A program made the translations under genes and the position numbers. Shown here in pieces: positions 24,465 through 35,268 of a stretch of DNA of 52,937 nucleotides (the stretch's first letter is position 1; each line of letters opens with the position of its first letter). Origin of the DNA: Salinicola salarius (GTDB lineage Bacteria; Pseudomonadota; Gammaproteobacteria; Pseudomonadales; Halomonadaceae); NCBI RefSeq assembly GCF_003206135.1, contig NZ_PZJT01000021.1, positions 1,655 to 54,591 of the forward strand. Direction: 5' to 3'. The notes under the pieces were generated by a model. That model saw nothing but the letters and a program-made list of their open reading frames with translations. It made no database searches and was not told where the DNA came from.

Positions 24465-25853
24465 TCAGGACTTCGGGGCCTTGCGCGGCCGCTGCCAGCC
24501 CTGCTTGACCACCTGCCGACTCCGCCCGATGGCCAACTCATCCTCTTTCACCTCGCGAGTGATCGTCGAGCCCGCGGCAATCGTGGCGCCATTACCGATG
24601 GTGACCGGGGCGACCAGCGAGCTGTTGGAGCCGACGAAGACCGCTTCCCCGATCTCGGTGCGATGCTTGTTGGCGCCATCGTAGTTGCAGGTGATCGTCC
24701 CGGCACCGATGTTGGTGTCGCGGCCGATCTCGGCGTCGCCCAGATAGCTTAAATGGCCCGCCTTGACGCCCTCGCCGAGGGTGGCGTTCTTGGTCTCGAC
24801 GAAGTTGCCCACATGCGCCTTGGCGCCCAGGCGGGTGCCGGGACGCAGGCGGGCGAACGGGCCGCAGTCGCTGCCTTCGCCCATTTCGGCGCCTTCCAGA
24901 TGGCTGTTGGCCTTCACCACTGCGCCGCGCCTCAGGATGCTGTCCTTGATCACGCAGTTGGGGCCGATGACCACGTCGTCTTCCAGCGTCACCTGCCCTT
25001 CCAGGATCACGTTGACGTCGATCCGGATATCCCGGCCGAGAGTGACCTCTCCCCGCAGATCGAAACGCTGGGGGTCCGCGAGAGTGACTCCTGCCGCCAT
25101 CAGACGATCCGCCTGGCGACGCTGATAGGCGCGCTCCAGTGCCGCCAACTGGCGGCGATCATTGACGCCCTCGACTTCGACCGGCGAGCTCGGCCGGGTC
25201 GCCTTGATCTCGACGCCATCCGCGGCGGCCATGGCGATCACGTCGGTCAGGTAGTACTCGCCCTGGGCGTTCTCGGCGGAGAGCTGCGGCAGCCAGCGAC
25301 GCAGCTGTGCGCTGGTCATCGCCATGATGCCGGTGTTGCATTCACGGATGGCGCGCTGCTTGGCATCGGCGTCCTTGTGTTCGACGATGGCGACGACCGC
25401 ATCCTTGTCGTTGCGCACGATCCGGCCATAGCCGGCAGGATCGTCGAGCGTCACCGTCAACAGCGCCATGTGCTGCTCGTCGACGCCCTCGAGCAGGCTT
25501 TCGAGGGTCCTGGCCTGGATCAGCGGCACGTCACCGTAGAGCACCAGCACCTTGCCGTCGCCGAGGCCATCCAGCGCCTGGGCAATCGCATGCCCGGTGC
25601 CCTTCTGCTCGGTCTGCTCGCAGAAGGCGAGTTCGCGATCGGCAGGCATCGAACCGGTGTTCGACAGCGCGTCGCGCACCGCCTCGCCGCCGTGGCCGAC
25701 CACCACATGCAGCCTGGCGCGCTCCAGCCCCGCGGCGGTATCGACGACGTGCTGAACCAGGGGGCGGCCCGCCAGCTCGTGCAGCACCTTCGGTGTCTTC
25801 GAGCGCATGCGGGTACCTTGGCCGGCGGCCAGAATCACGACGTCGAGGGTCAT
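24465..25853 (-). CDS. glmU: Bifunctional UDP-GlcNAc pyrophosphorylase/GlcN-1-P acetyltransferase GlmU
   Basis: This 462-residue enzyme acetylates glucosamine-1-phosphate and then couples it to UTP, giving UDP-GlcNAc for peptidoglycan and LPS. The N-terminal uridylyltransferase has AAGQGTRMRSKTPKVLHELAGRPL, and the C-terminal left-handed beta-helix runs from about residue 250 with hexapeptides such as IGPNCVIKDSIL and HVGNFVETKNATLG. It lies downstream of the atp operon, beyond a terminator, as in Pseudomonas. With glmS it supplies the amino-sugar pathway. Confidence 0.97.
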   Translation of the reverse strand: MTLDVVILAAGQGTRMRSKTPKVLHELAGRPLVQHVVDTAAGLERARLHVVVGHGGEAVRDALSNTGSMPADRELAFCEQTEQKGTGHAIAQALDGLGDGKVLVLYGDVPLIQARTLESLLEGVDEQHMALLTVTLDDPAGYGRIVRNDKDAVVAIVEHKDADAKQRAIRECNTGIMAMTSAQLRRWLPQLSAENAQGEYYLTDVIAMAAADGVEIKATRPSSPVEVEGVNDRRQLAALERAYQRRQADRLMAAGVTLADPQRFDLRGEVTLGRDIRIDVNVILEGQVTLEDDVVIGPNCVIKDSILRRGAVVKANSHLEGAEMGEGSDCGPFARLRPGTRLGAKAHVGNFVETKNATLGEGVKAGHLSYLGDAEIGRDTNIGAGTITCNYDGANKHRTEIGEAVFVGSNSSLVAPVTIGNGATIAAGSTITREVKEDELAIGRSRQVVKQGWQRPRKAPKS

Positions 25854-25948
25854 GGCATTAGTCCTTCGCTGATCAATGGAAACTGGGCGTCATTCTAGCG
25901 TTTAAGACGCGGCCTGACAGAGGAACCGGAGATAACCGGGCGGCCACG

Positions 25949-25975
25949 AAAAAGGCGACTCCGGGGAGTCGCCTT
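25949..25975 (-). terminator. Rho-independent terminator after atpC
   Basis: On the minus strand AAGGCGACTCC pairs with GGAGTCGCCTT (25952-25962 with 25965-25975), followed by a T-run made by the A's at 25949-25953. It sits 59 bases after the atpC stop and separates the atp operon from glmU. Confidence 0.9.
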
Positions 25976-26033
25976 CTGGTACCGCACTAGCGTGTACTGC
26001 ACGGGTACTTGCGTCGGTGCACGGCGCGTGCCG

Positions 26034-26459
26034 TCAGCCTCGGCCGCCCTTGCGACGCAGCTGTTGCAGCGTGCGCAGCTGAGCGGTGGCTTCGGCCAGT
26101 TCGGCGGCGGCGCGCGCGTAGTCGAGCTCGGTCTGCTTTTCGTTGAGCGAGGCCAGCGCATGCTGACGCGCCTGCTCGGCTTCCGCTTCATCGAGATCGC
26201 TGGCTCGGGTGGCGGTATCCGCCAGCACCGAGACCACGTCCGGCTGCACTTCGAGGAAGCCGCCGGTGACGTAGTAGAGCTCTTCTTCACCGCTTTCCTG
26301 AATCACGCGCACCGGACCGGGCTTGAGCTCGGTCAGCAGCGGCGCGTGACCGCGCAGGATACCCAGATCGCCGGCCACGCCGGCAGCGATGAGCTGCTCG
26401 ACGTTGCCCGAGAAGATCTCCTTCTCGGCACTGACGATGTCACACTGAAATGTGGCCAT
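26034..26459 (-). CDS. atpC: ATP synthase epsilon subunit
   Basis: This 141-residue subunit of the F1 central stalk inhibits ATP hydrolysis and couples rotation. It starts MATFQCDIVSAEKEIFSGNVEQLIAAGVAGDLGILRGHAPLLTELKPG, the conserved beta-sandwich, and ends in a two-helix domain with a long charged run. It is the last gene of the atp operon, before the terminator. Confidence 0.97.
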   Translation of the reverse strand: MATFQCDIVSAEKEIFSGNVEQLIAAGVAGDLGILRGHAPLLTELKPGPVRVIQESGEEELYYVTGGFLEVQPDVVSVLADTATRASDLDEAEAEQARQHALASLNEKQTELDYARAAAELAEATAQLRTLQQLRRKGGRG

Positions 26460-26486
26460 AGCGATATCTCCCGGGAGTCTGCAGGC

Positions 26487-27860
26487 TTACTTCATGCTCT
26501 TGGCTTTCTCGACGGCTTCGTCGATGGTGCCGACCATGTAGAACGCCTGTTCCGGCATGTCGTCGTAGTCGCCGTTGAGGATGCCCTGGAAACCACGAAT
26601 GGTTTCCTGCAGCGACACGTACTTGCCGGGCGCACCGGTGAAGACCTCGGCGACGAAGAACGGCTGCGACAGGAAGCGCTGGATCTTACGCGCCCGTGCC
26701 ACGGCCAGCTTGTCTTCGTCGGACAGCTCGTCCATCCCCAGGATGGCGATGATGTCCTTGAGCTCCTTGTAGCGCTGAAGCACGTTCTGCACACCGCGAG
26801 CAGTGTTGTAGTGCTCTTCGCCGACGACCAGCGGATCGAGCTGGCGCGAGGTGGAGTCGAGCGGATCGACGGCCGGATAGATACCCAGCTCGGCGATGGA
26901 ACGCGACAGGGTCACGGTCGAATCCAGGTGGGCGAAGGTGGTCGCCGGAGACGGGTCGGTCAAGTCGTCCGCCGGCACGTAGACGGCCTGGACGGAAGTG
27001 ATCGAGCCGGTCTTGGTCGAGGTGATGCGCTCCTGCAGGGCACCCATCTCTTCCGCCAGGGTCGGCTGGTAACCCACCGCCGACGGCATACGACCCAGCA
27101 GTGCCGACACTTCGGTACCGGCCAGGGTGTAGCGGTAGATGTTGTCGACGAACAGCAGGACGTCACGACCTTCGTCACGGAAGTTCTCGGCGATGGTCAG
27201 GCCGGTCAGGGCGACGCGCAGACGGTTGCCCGGCGGCTCGTTCATCTGGCCGTAGACCAGGGCGACCTTGTCGAGAACGTTGGATTCCTGCATCTCGTGG
27301 TAGAAGTCGTTACCTTCACGAGTACGCTCGCCGACACCGGCGAACACGGAATAACCGCTGTGCTCGGTGGCGATGTTACGGATCAGTTCCATCATGTTGA
27401 CGGTCTTGCCGACACCGGCGCCGCCGAACAGGCCGACCTTGCCGCCCTTGGCGAACGGGCACACCAGGTCGATGACCTTGATACCGGTTTCCAGCAGGTC
27501 GCTGGAAGCGGCCTGGTCAGCATAGCCTGGCGCCTGACGGTGGATCGGCATGCGCTCGGCATCGATCTCGCCGGCTTCGTCGATCGGCTCGCCCAGCACG
27601 TTCATGATGCGGCCCAGCGTCTGCTTGCCGACCGGCACCGAAATCGGCGCACCGGTGTTGACCACCTCGATGCCCCGCTGGAGACCTTCACTGGAGCCCA
27701 TGACGATGGCGCGAACCACGCCGTCGCCGAGCTGCTGTTGCACTTCGAGAACGGCCTCTTTACCCGAGACCGTCAGCGCGTCGTAGACCTTGGGAACGTC
27801 GTCCCGCGGAAACTCTACGTCAACCACCGCGCCGATGATTTGTACGATACGTCCGCTCAT
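26487..27860 (-). CDS. atpD: ATP synthase beta subunit
   Basis: This 457-residue catalytic F1 subunit has the P-loop GGAGVGKT, the GERTREGNDFYHEM segment with the catalytic glutamate, the VALVYGQMNEPPG motif and the DELSDEDK (DELSEED-type) loop near the C-terminus. Length matches the family (about 460). It lies between atpG and atpC with short gaps, on one transcript. Confidence 0.98.
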   Translation of the reverse strand: MSGRIVQIIGAVVDVEFPRDDVPKVYDALTVSGKEAVLEVQQQLGDGVVRAIVMGSSEGLQRGIEVVNTGAPISVPVGKQTLGRIMNVLGEPIDEAGEIDAERMPIHRQAPGYADQAASSDLLETGIKVIDLVCPFAKGGKVGLFGGAGVGKTVNMMELIRNIATEHSGYSVFAGVGERTREGNDFYHEMQESNVLDKVALVYGQMNEPPGNRLRVALTGLTIAENFRDEGRDVLLFVDNIYRYTLAGTEVSALLGRMPSAVGYQPTLAEEMGALQERITSTKTGSITSVQAVYVPADDLTDPSPATTFAHLDSTVTLSRSIAELGIYPAVDPLDSTSRQLDPLVVGEEHYNTARGVQNVLQRYKELKDIIAILGMDELSDEDKLAVARARKIQRFLSQPFFVAEVFTGAPGKYVSLQETIRGFQGILNGDYDDMPEQAFYMVGTIDEAVEKAKSMK

Positions 27861-27975
27861 AGTGGTTCCTCGTAAACCTGCAAATGAAACCTGTAGGCGT
27901 CGTGCGAAGTGAACTCATTCACACGACGCTTGGCCAAGCCGTACTCGAGATCGCCGCCCCGCAGGCGGCGAACCG

Positions 27976-28863
27976 TCATACCGCCGCGGCACCGCCGACG
28001 ATTTCCGAAATTTCCTGGGTAATGGCCGCCTGACGCGCCTTGTTGTACACCAGTTGAAGATCGTCAATCAGATTGCCGGCGTTGTCGGTCGCGTTCTTCA
28101 TCGCGATCATGCGCGCAGCCTGTTCGCAGGCCACGTTCTCGACCACGGCCTGATACACCTGGGATTCGACATAGCGAACCAGCAGGTGATCGAGCAGGGT
28201 CTTGGCATCCGGCTCATACAGGTAGTCCCAGTTCTGTGTCGCACCGGGACCGGGTTGTTCTTCCCCGTCCTCGCCCTCGTCGAACGCTGCCAGCGGCAGC
28301 AACTGACGAACCACGGGTTTCTGGCTCATGGTGTTGACGAATTCGTTGTACACCACATAGAGCCGATCCAGACTGCCCTCGTCGAAGGCATCGAGCATCA
28401 CCTTGACGCTACCGACCAGATCCTGGGCTTCCGGGGCATCGCCGAGGCCTTTCTTGGCCGCCAGCAGGTTGCCGCCGCGCTTGCGGAAGAAGCCGCCGGC
28501 CTTGCTGCCGATGGCCGCAAAGTCGGCACCGACGCCCTTCTTGTCCCAGTCCCGGGCATGGTTGACCACGGCCTTGAACAGATTGACGTTCAAGCCGCCG
28601 GCCAGCCCGCGATCACTGGATACCACGATATAACCGACGCGCTTGACCTCACGGTCGACCATGTACTCGTGGCGGTATTCCGGATTGGCCTTGGCGACGT
28701 GGCCGACCACCCGGCGGATCAGTTTGGCATAGGGCTGGCTGGCCGCCATGCGCTCCTGAGCCCGACGCATCTTCGACGCAGCGACCATTTCCATGGCGCT
28801 GGTGATTTTCTGCGTGTTCTTGATGCTCCCGATCTGGGATTTGATCTCTTTTGCAGCTGCCAT
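27976..28863 (-). CDS. atpG: ATP synthase gamma subunit
   Basis: This 295-residue rotor shaft of F1 starts AAAKEIKSQIGSIKNTQKITSAMEMVAASKMRRAQ and ends with the conserved helix ITQEISEIVGGAAAV. An acidic, glycine-rich insert (FDEGEDGEEQPGPGATQ) near residue 205 makes it slightly longer than E. coli's 287. The gap to atpD is 115 bases, the longest in the operon, without an obvious promoter. Confidence 0.97.
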   Translation of the reverse strand: MAAAKEIKSQIGSIKNTQKITSAMEMVAASKMRRAQERMAASQPYAKLIRRVVGHVAKANPEYRHEYMVDREVKRVGYIVVSSDRGLAGGLNVNLFKAVVNHARDWDKKGVGADFAAIGSKAGGFFRKRGGNLLAAKKGLGDAPEAQDLVGSVKVMLDAFDEGSLDRLYVVYNEFVNTMSQKPVVRQLLPLAAFDEGEDGEEQPGPGATQNWDYLYEPDAKTLLDHLLVRYVESQVYQAVVENVACEQAARMIAMKNATDNAGNLIDDLQLVYNKARQAAITQEISEIVGGAAAV

Positions 28864-28940
28864 CGCGGATCACCTGATTCATGCCGCTCAGCCGGGCAGG
28901 CCGGCTCGCTCACATCACGCGATGGAGCGAGCCGCGCCGC

Positions 28941-30485
<1,545 letters not shown>

Positions 30486-30501
30486 GCCATGTCCCTCGAA
30501 C

Positions 30502-31044
30502 TCAGGCGGTGAGCGCTTCGCGCAGACGTTGCAATCGACCGCGTACCGAACCGTCGATGACGGTATCACCGGTACGCAGGATCACGCCGCCTAGCAGCTC
30601 GCGGTCCACCTGAGTGGTAATGGAGATTTCACGATTCAGGCGCTTCTTCAGAGCCTCGGCGAGCACGGACTGCTGCGCGTCATCCAGCGCGAAGGCGGAG
30701 ACGATGGTGACATCGACCCGCTTTTCCTGCTGGGCGCGCAGCGCCTCGAACTCGGCGTGGATGTCGGGCAACGCAGCCAGACGCCCCTTTTCACCGACGA
30801 GGCGCAGGAAGTTGCCTACCCCTTCGTCGAAAGGTTCGTCACCGCAGACTTCCAGCAGCAGACGCGTCTTGTCCTCGAAGGTCAGCCGCGGGTTGCCGAG
30901 AATGCGTTCACGGACATCGGAGTCACCGGCCGCCTGGGCGACCAGTGACAGACTCTGGGACCACGCTTGGAGCGCCTTGTTATCGCGCGCGAACTCGAAC
31001 GCCGCCTTGGCGTAGGGTCGAGCGACGGTAGACGATTCAGCCAT
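30502..31044 (-). CDS. atpH: ATP synthase delta subunit
   Basis: This 180-residue peripheral-stalk subunit joins F1 to the b dimer. It starts MAESSTVARPYAKAAFEFARDNKALQAWSQSL and ends LGGVILRTGDTVIDGSVRGRLQRLREALTA, the family's conserved C-terminus. The atpF stop is 11 bases upstream. Confidence 0.97.
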   Translation of the reverse strand: MAESSTVARPYAKAAFEFARDNKALQAWSQSLSLVAQAAGDSDVRERILGNPRLTFEDKTRLLLEVCGDEPFDEGVGNFLRLVGEKGRLAALPDIHAEFEALRAQQEKRVDVTIVSAFALDDAQQSVLAEALKKRLNREISITTQVDRELLGGVILRTGDTVIDGSVRGRLQRLREALTA

Positions 31045-31055
31045 GGTGCGCCTCC

Positions 31056-31526
31056 TTAGAGCTCGGCAGCGAGCTTGTCGACGAGCTCACGATGCTTGGC
31101 TTCGTCGATGGAGGACTCCAGGATGCGCTCTGCACCGGCGACGGCCAGCAGCGATACCTGGGCACGCAGCTCTTCCTTCGCGCGATTGATCTCCTGATCG
31201 ATTTCGCTGCGAGCGCCTGCAATGATGCGCTCGCCTTCGGCCCGCGCATTGTCGCGGGCTTCTTCGACGATCTGATTGGCCCGCTTGTTGGCCTGTTCCA
31301 GGATCTGCTGCGCCTGTTCCTTGCTTTCCCGCAGAGTCTCTTCGGCCTTTTCCTGAGCCAGTTCGAGATCACGGGTCGCACGGCTGGCTGCATCCAGTCC
31401 ATCGGCAATCTTCTTCTGTCGCTCCTGCAGGGCCTGCATGACCGGGGGCCATACATACTTCATGCAGAACCAGACGAAGACTGCAAAGGCAATGGCCTGA
31501 CCAATCAGTGTAAGGTTCAGATTCAC
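31056..31526 (-). CDS. atpF: ATP synthase b subunit
   Basis: This 156-residue peripheral-stalk subunit has a single N-terminal membrane helix (LTLIGQAIAFAVFVWFCMKYVWPP) followed by a long charged coiled coil (KIADGLDAASRATRDLELAQEKAEETL and onward). Length equals E. coli AtpF. Plain operon spacing: 70 bases after atpE. Confidence 0.97.
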   Translation of the reverse strand: MNLNLTLIGQAIAFAVFVWFCMKYVWPPVMQALQERQKKIADGLDAASRATRDLELAQEKAEETLRESKEQAQQILEQANKRANQIVEEARDNARAEGERIIAGARSEIDQEINRAKEELRAQVSLLAVAGAERILESSIDEAKHRELVDKLAAEL

Positions 31527-31596
31527 GCCAGCACCTCTCGCGTCACGGGTTTGGGGTTAGGGTCACCGGAGGCCTCGTGGGCCACGAACGGTGCCG

Positions 31597-31845
31597 TTAA
31601 CCGACAAACGGATTGGCGAAGGTGAAGAACAGGGCGATACCGACACCGATCATGGTCACAGCGTCAAGCAGGCCCGCGACGATGAACATCTTGACCTGCA
31701 GCTGCGGGATCATTTCCGGCTGACGCGCGGCGCCTTCCAGGAATTTGCCACCGAGGATACCGAAGCCGATGGCGGTGCCGAGGGCACCCAGGCCGATCAA
31801 CAGAGAAACGGCAATTGCGGTCATGCCCAGAACTTGTGCTTCCAT
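31597..31845 (-). CDS. atpE: ATP synthase c subunit
   Basis: This 82-residue proteolipid consists of two membrane helices and a polar loop (ARQPE). The ion-binding aspartate is D61 in IVAGLLDAVTMIGVG, and the first helix holds the glycine-rich GLGALGTAIGFGILGG. The residues around D61 lack the Q32/E65-type ligands of sodium c-rings, so the ring is predicted to use protons despite the likely halophilic host. Confidence 0.97.
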   Translation of the reverse strand: MEAQVLGMTAIAVSLLIGLGALGTAIGFGILGGKFLEGAARQPEMIPQLQVKMFIVAGLLDAVTMIGVGIALFFTFANPFVG

Positions 31846-31918
31846 GGTTCTCTCCAGTTTCAGTCGAGTCTTGCTCAGTCGAGTTTTACTAAGGGTCAGG
31901 GGTTAACGGGAACGCTAC

Positions 31919-32785
31919 TCAATGCTGCTCTTCCGTCGCCATACTCAGGTAGACGATGGTGAGCATCATGAAGATGAAGGCCTGCAGCGTGATGATCAGG
32001 ATGTGGAAGACCGCCCACGGGAAGTGCAGCGGGAGCTGCCACAGTCCGACCATGGCTATCAGGATGAAGATCAGTTCACCGGCGTAGAGGTTACCGAACA
32101 GTCGTAGCGCCAGTGAAACCGGTTTGGCCAACAAGGTAACGATTTCAAGCAAAAAGTTGACCGGAATCAACAAGATCTGGGCAAGTTTGTTGGGCGTGTT
32201 GAACGGGTGCAGTGTCAATTCCGCGATGAAACCGGACAGGCCCTTGGAACGAATGGAATAGAAAATGATCAGCGCGAAGACCGACAGCGACATGCCGAGC
32301 GTGGCATTGACGTCGGTGGTGGGCACAACCTTGAAATAGACGTGCGCCGGGTCGGCACCGAACCAGGCACCCACTTTCTGGGCCAGCATCGGCAGGAAGT
32401 CCACCGGCACCAGGTCCATGATGTTCATCAGGAAGATCCAGCAGAAGATGGTCAGCGACAGCGGCGCGATCAGCCGGCTCTTGCCGTGGAACGTCTCGCG
32501 TACGGAGCCATCGACGAATTCGACCATCATCTCGACGAAGTTCTGCAGCCCGGTCGGCACGCCGGTGGAAGCGCGCTTGGCAACCAGGCGGAACAGATAC
32601 AGGAACAGTACCCCGAGCCCGATCGACCACAGCATGGTATCGACGTGAATGGCCCAGAATCCCATCGCCTTGGCATCGGCGGCGGAATGAGCCATGGACC
32701 AGCCGTTTTCCGGATGCAGACCAAACGTCATGTTCTGCAAATGGTGCTGGATGTACTCCGTACTCGTCATGTTGTTGCCAGCCAT
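31919..32785 (-). CDS. atpB: ATP synthase a subunit
   Basis: This 288-residue membrane subunit forms the proton half-channels. The essential arginine is in LALRLFGNLYAGELIFILI, and several hydrophobic helices surround it, ending QAFIFMMLTIVYLSMATEEQH. It is somewhat longer than E. coli AtpB (271) at the N-terminus. It starts three bases after the atpI stop. Confidence 0.97.
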   Translation of the reverse strand: MAGNNMTSTEYIQHHLQNMTFGLHPENGWSMAHSAADAKAMGFWAIHVDTMLWSIGLGVLFLYLFRLVAKRASTGVPTGLQNFVEMMVEFVDGSVRETFHGKSRLIAPLSLTIFCWIFLMNIMDLVPVDFLPMLAQKVGAWFGADPAHVYFKVVPTTDVNATLGMSLSVFALIIFYSIRSKGLSGFIAELTLHPFNTPNKLAQILLIPVNFLLEIVTLLAKPVSLALRLFGNLYAGELIFILIAMVGLWQLPLHFPWAVFHILIITLQAFIFMMLTIVYLSMATEEQH

Positions 32786-32788
32786 GGT

Positions 32789-33199
32789 TCAGCCTCGAGA
32801 TTGAATGTGTGACGGTCGGCGCAGGAGCCAGGGCCCCAACCAGTGCGCCAGCAGCGTCACCACATAAGCGCCAAAGAAGAAAGCAGGGTTTGAGGGGGGC
32901 ACTGTCACGAATACCAGCGTGAACAATACCGCCGTCAAACCGAACTTGCCGGCCTCGGCGTGGTAGAAACTCTTGACGATGTATCTTGCCTGCGCTGCGC
33001 CCTGATAGCGAAAGGCACGCCAGGCAAAAAAGGCGTTGGGGATGGCAGCAACGAAGCCGCCGGTCAAAGCGGAAAGCGCTGTTCCGCGATCCCAAATACC
33101 CCAGGCGACGAGACCCAGCCCCATCACCACACCGCACTGTAACAGGATCAATGCCGCGATTCGCGGTCTTGGAAGCTTGGCCGGTGCCGCTGGTTGCAT
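32789..33199 (-). CDS. atpI: ATP synthase assembly protein I
   Basis: This 136-residue protein with four predicted helices (for example LILLQCGVVMGLGLVAWGIW and ALTGGFVAAIPNAFFAWRAF) is of the AtpI family, thought to help c-ring assembly. It is the first gene of the operon, with the promoter at 33286-33314 upstream. Confidence 0.92.
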   Translation of the reverse strand: MQPAAPAKLPRPRIAALILLQCGVVMGLGLVAWGIWDRGTALSALTGGFVAAIPNAFFAWRAFRYQGAAQARYIVKSFYHAEAGKFGLTAVLFTLVFVTVPPSNPAFFFGAYVVTLLAHWLGPWLLRRPSHIQSRG

Positions 33200-33285
33200 G
33201 GCGTCGGTCTCGCCTTGAATCCTGGAATGGTCTTGTTTCTATGTTCGATGTCTGCGTTCGGCATCAGCCTGGCAAATCTCGGCGG

Positions 33286-33314
33286 ATTATAGAGAAGCGG
33301 CAATGCCGCTTCAA
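33286..33314 (-). promoter_or_regulatory. Promoter of the atp operon with internal palindrome
   Basis: On the minus strand TTGAAG (33309-33314) and TATAAT (33286-33291) are separated by exactly 17 bases, a near-consensus sigma-70 promoter. It lies 87 bases before the atpI start. The spacer and -35 together form a perfect inverted repeat, GAAGCGGCA-A-TGCCGCTTC (33294-33312), which might be an operator. The rest of 33200-33432 shows no gene. Confidence 0.75.
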
Positions 33315-33432
33315 CCGAACCTGCACCGATCTGAGGCGTCTTTCCGATTAAATGTTCACGAAAAGTGCGCAATTTCCGTTAACGCGCTAAACGTTTTTTC
33401 AATCTCTGAAAGCGCTGACGATTCATCACTCT

Positions 33433-34344
33433 TCAGCGGATGTGGCCGAGTATGCCATCCAGTTCGTCGAGGCTGGTGTAACGAATGGTGACTCGCCCCT
33501 TCCCGGAACTGTTGTGATGAATCTTGACCGGTGCACCTAGCAGGTCGGCCAGGCGATTCTCGAGCCGCCCGACATCCGCCGGTGGCCGCTTGTCCTCGGC
33601 CTTTTTCTGGCCGCTGGCGATCTGTTTCACCAAGGCTTCGGTCTGGCGCACGGTAAGCTCCCGCGCCACGACTTCGTGCGCGGCGTGCCGCTGCTTGGCG
33701 GCCGGCAGGCTGAGCAGGGCGCGGGCGTGTCCCATGTCCAGATCGCCACGTTCGAGCAGCGTCAACACCTGCGGTTCCAGCGCCAGCAGACGCAGCAGGT
33801 TGGCGACCTGGGCACGGGAGCGCCCTACCGCATCGGCGACCTGCTGCTGGGTCAGTTCGAACTCGTCGAGCAGACGCTTGAGCGCCATCGACTCCTCGAC
33901 CGGGTTGAGGTTCTCGCGCTGAATGTTCTCGATCAGCGCCAGCGCCAGCGCGACCTCGTCGCTGACTTCGCGAATGACTGCCGGAATGGTATCGAGCTCG
34001 GCCAGTTGAGAAGCCCGCCAGCGACGTTCGCCGGCGATGATCTCGTAGCGCTCTGCGCCAATTTGTCGCACCACGATCGGCTGCATGACGCCTTGTGCAC
34101 GGATCGAATCCGCCAGTTCTTCCAGGGCTTCGGGCTGGATGTCACGTCGTGGCTGATACTTGCCTCGGGTCAACTGGCGCAGCGGCAACCGCTCGAGTCT
34201 TTCTTCGACAGACTGGGATTCCGGCGGCGCCTGTGCGGGTGACGGCGTATCCGAATCGGCCTGCGACAAACTGTCGCGGCGACGGGCACTGGACCCGATC
34301 AGGGCGTCGAGACCGCGACCCAGGGGGCGTTTGCGCGTCGTCAT
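33433..34344 (-). CDS. parB: Chromosome-partitioning protein ParB
   Basis: This 303-residue CTPase/DNA-binding clamp loads at parS. It starts MTTRKRPLGRGLDALIGS, then the ParB/Srx domain with EIIAGERRWRASQLA (the CTP-binding GERRxRA motif), the HTH (ELTQQQVADAVGRSRAQVANLLRLL) and a C-terminal dimerisation domain. It follows parA by 28 bases. I found no perfect parS in the window. Confidence 0.96.
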   Translation of the reverse strand: MTTRKRPLGRGLDALIGSSARRRDSLSQADSDTPSPAQAPPESQSVEERLERLPLRQLTRGKYQPRRDIQPEALEELADSIRAQGVMQPIVVRQIGAERYEIIAGERRWRASQLAELDTIPAVIREVSDEVALALALIENIQRENLNPVEESMALKRLLDEFELTQQQVADAVGRSRAQVANLLRLLALEPQVLTLLERGDLDMGHARALLSLPAAKQRHAAHEVVARELTVRQTEALVKQIASGQKKAEDKRPPADVGRLENRLADLLGAPVKIHHNSSGKGRVTIRYTSLDELDGILGHIR

Positions 34345-34372
34345 GGGGTGTTCCTCGCAGCAGTCATCGTCA

Positions 34373-35140
34373 TTACAGCGCCAGCCGGCGAATCAGTTCC
34401 TTGGCCAGAACACGGTGCGCCTGGCTGCCACGCGAGAGCCGCGCGTATTTGGTGACCGGCACGCCGTGACTGGGCGCTTCCGCCACGCGAACGTTGCGCG
34501 GGATGGTGGTCTTGAGCAGGGAATCGCCGAAATACTGGCCGAGCTGCTTGCTGACGTCTCGCGTCAGGCTGTTGCGAGGATCGTACATGGTTCGCACGAT
34601 GCCGAAGATCTCGAGCGTGGGGTTCACGCTCTCCTGGATCTGTTCGACGGTATCGAGCAGCGCCGAGAGTCCTTCGAGCGCGTAGAATTCGCACTGCACC
34701 GGAATCAGTACGCCATGGGCGGCGGTCAGGGCGTTGACCGTCAGCATGTTGAGCGACGGCGGGCAGTCGATCATCACCACGTCGTAATCTTCGGCGACGC
34801 TCCCGACGGCGGTTTGCAGCACCCGTTCGCGGCCATCGCGGTCGAGCAGATCGACCTCGGCAGCGGTCAGGTCGCCATTGCCCGGCAGTAGCGCATAACC
34901 GGCAACGGCGCAGTCGACGATCACCTCGGCGGCACTCTTGTCGCCGAGCAGCACATCGAGCACGCTGCCGTCGAGATCGTGCTTGTCGACCCCGCTGCCC
35001 ATGGTGGCGTGGCCCTGGGGATCGAGATCGATCAGCAATACGCGACGATCGAGTGCCGCGAGGCAAGCCGCCAGATTGACCGCGGTCGTGGTCTTGCCGA
35101 CACCGCCCTTCTGATTGGTCAATGCGATGATTCTGGTCAC
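34373..35140 (-). CDS. parA: Chromosome-partitioning ATPase ParA/Soj
   Basis: This 255-residue ParA has the deviant Walker A KGGVGKTT (11-18), the LIDLDPQGHATMGSG segment and the MIDCPPSLNMLTVNAL Walker B region. Chromosomal (Soj-type) length. It drives segregation of ParB-bound origins. It sits 128 bases after rsmG, in the gid-par order usual near the origin of replication. Confidence 0.97.
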   Translation of the reverse strand: MTRIIALTNQKGGVGKTTTAVNLAACLAALDRRVLLIDLDPQGHATMGSGVDKHDLDGSVLDVLLGDKSAAEVIVDCAVAGYALLPGNGDLTAAEVDLLDRDGRERVLQTAVGSVAEDYDVVMIDCPPSLNMLTVNALTAAHGVLIPVQCEFYALEGLSALLDTVEQIQESVNPTLEIFGIVRTMYDPRNSLTRDVSKQLGQYFGDSLLKTTIPRNVRVAEAPSHGVPVTKYARLSRGSQAHRVLAKELIRRLAL

Positions 35141-35268
35141 TGGCGACTCCCTTCGTCGAAACTGATCCTGTGGATCGCGAGCGATCCGCTAACGCTAAAT
35201 CGGCATTGGCATCGACGCCGCTGTCCCCATGCCCGGCTCATGACGCGTCCATCGATCTCACGAGACGC

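Noticed and set aside
31597..31845. Sodium-type c-ring in the ATP synthase
   Set aside because: D61 in LLDAVTMIG and the absence of Q/E sodium ligands point to proton coupling.
33350..33372. ParB site (parS) near parB
   Set aside because: tgttcacgaaaagtg shares only part of TGTTTCACGTGAAACA; I found no close match to parS in the window.
33371..33432. Possible terminator after parB
   Set aside because: The CGCTGA/TCAGCG stem is only six pairs with a 14-base loop and no following T-run.
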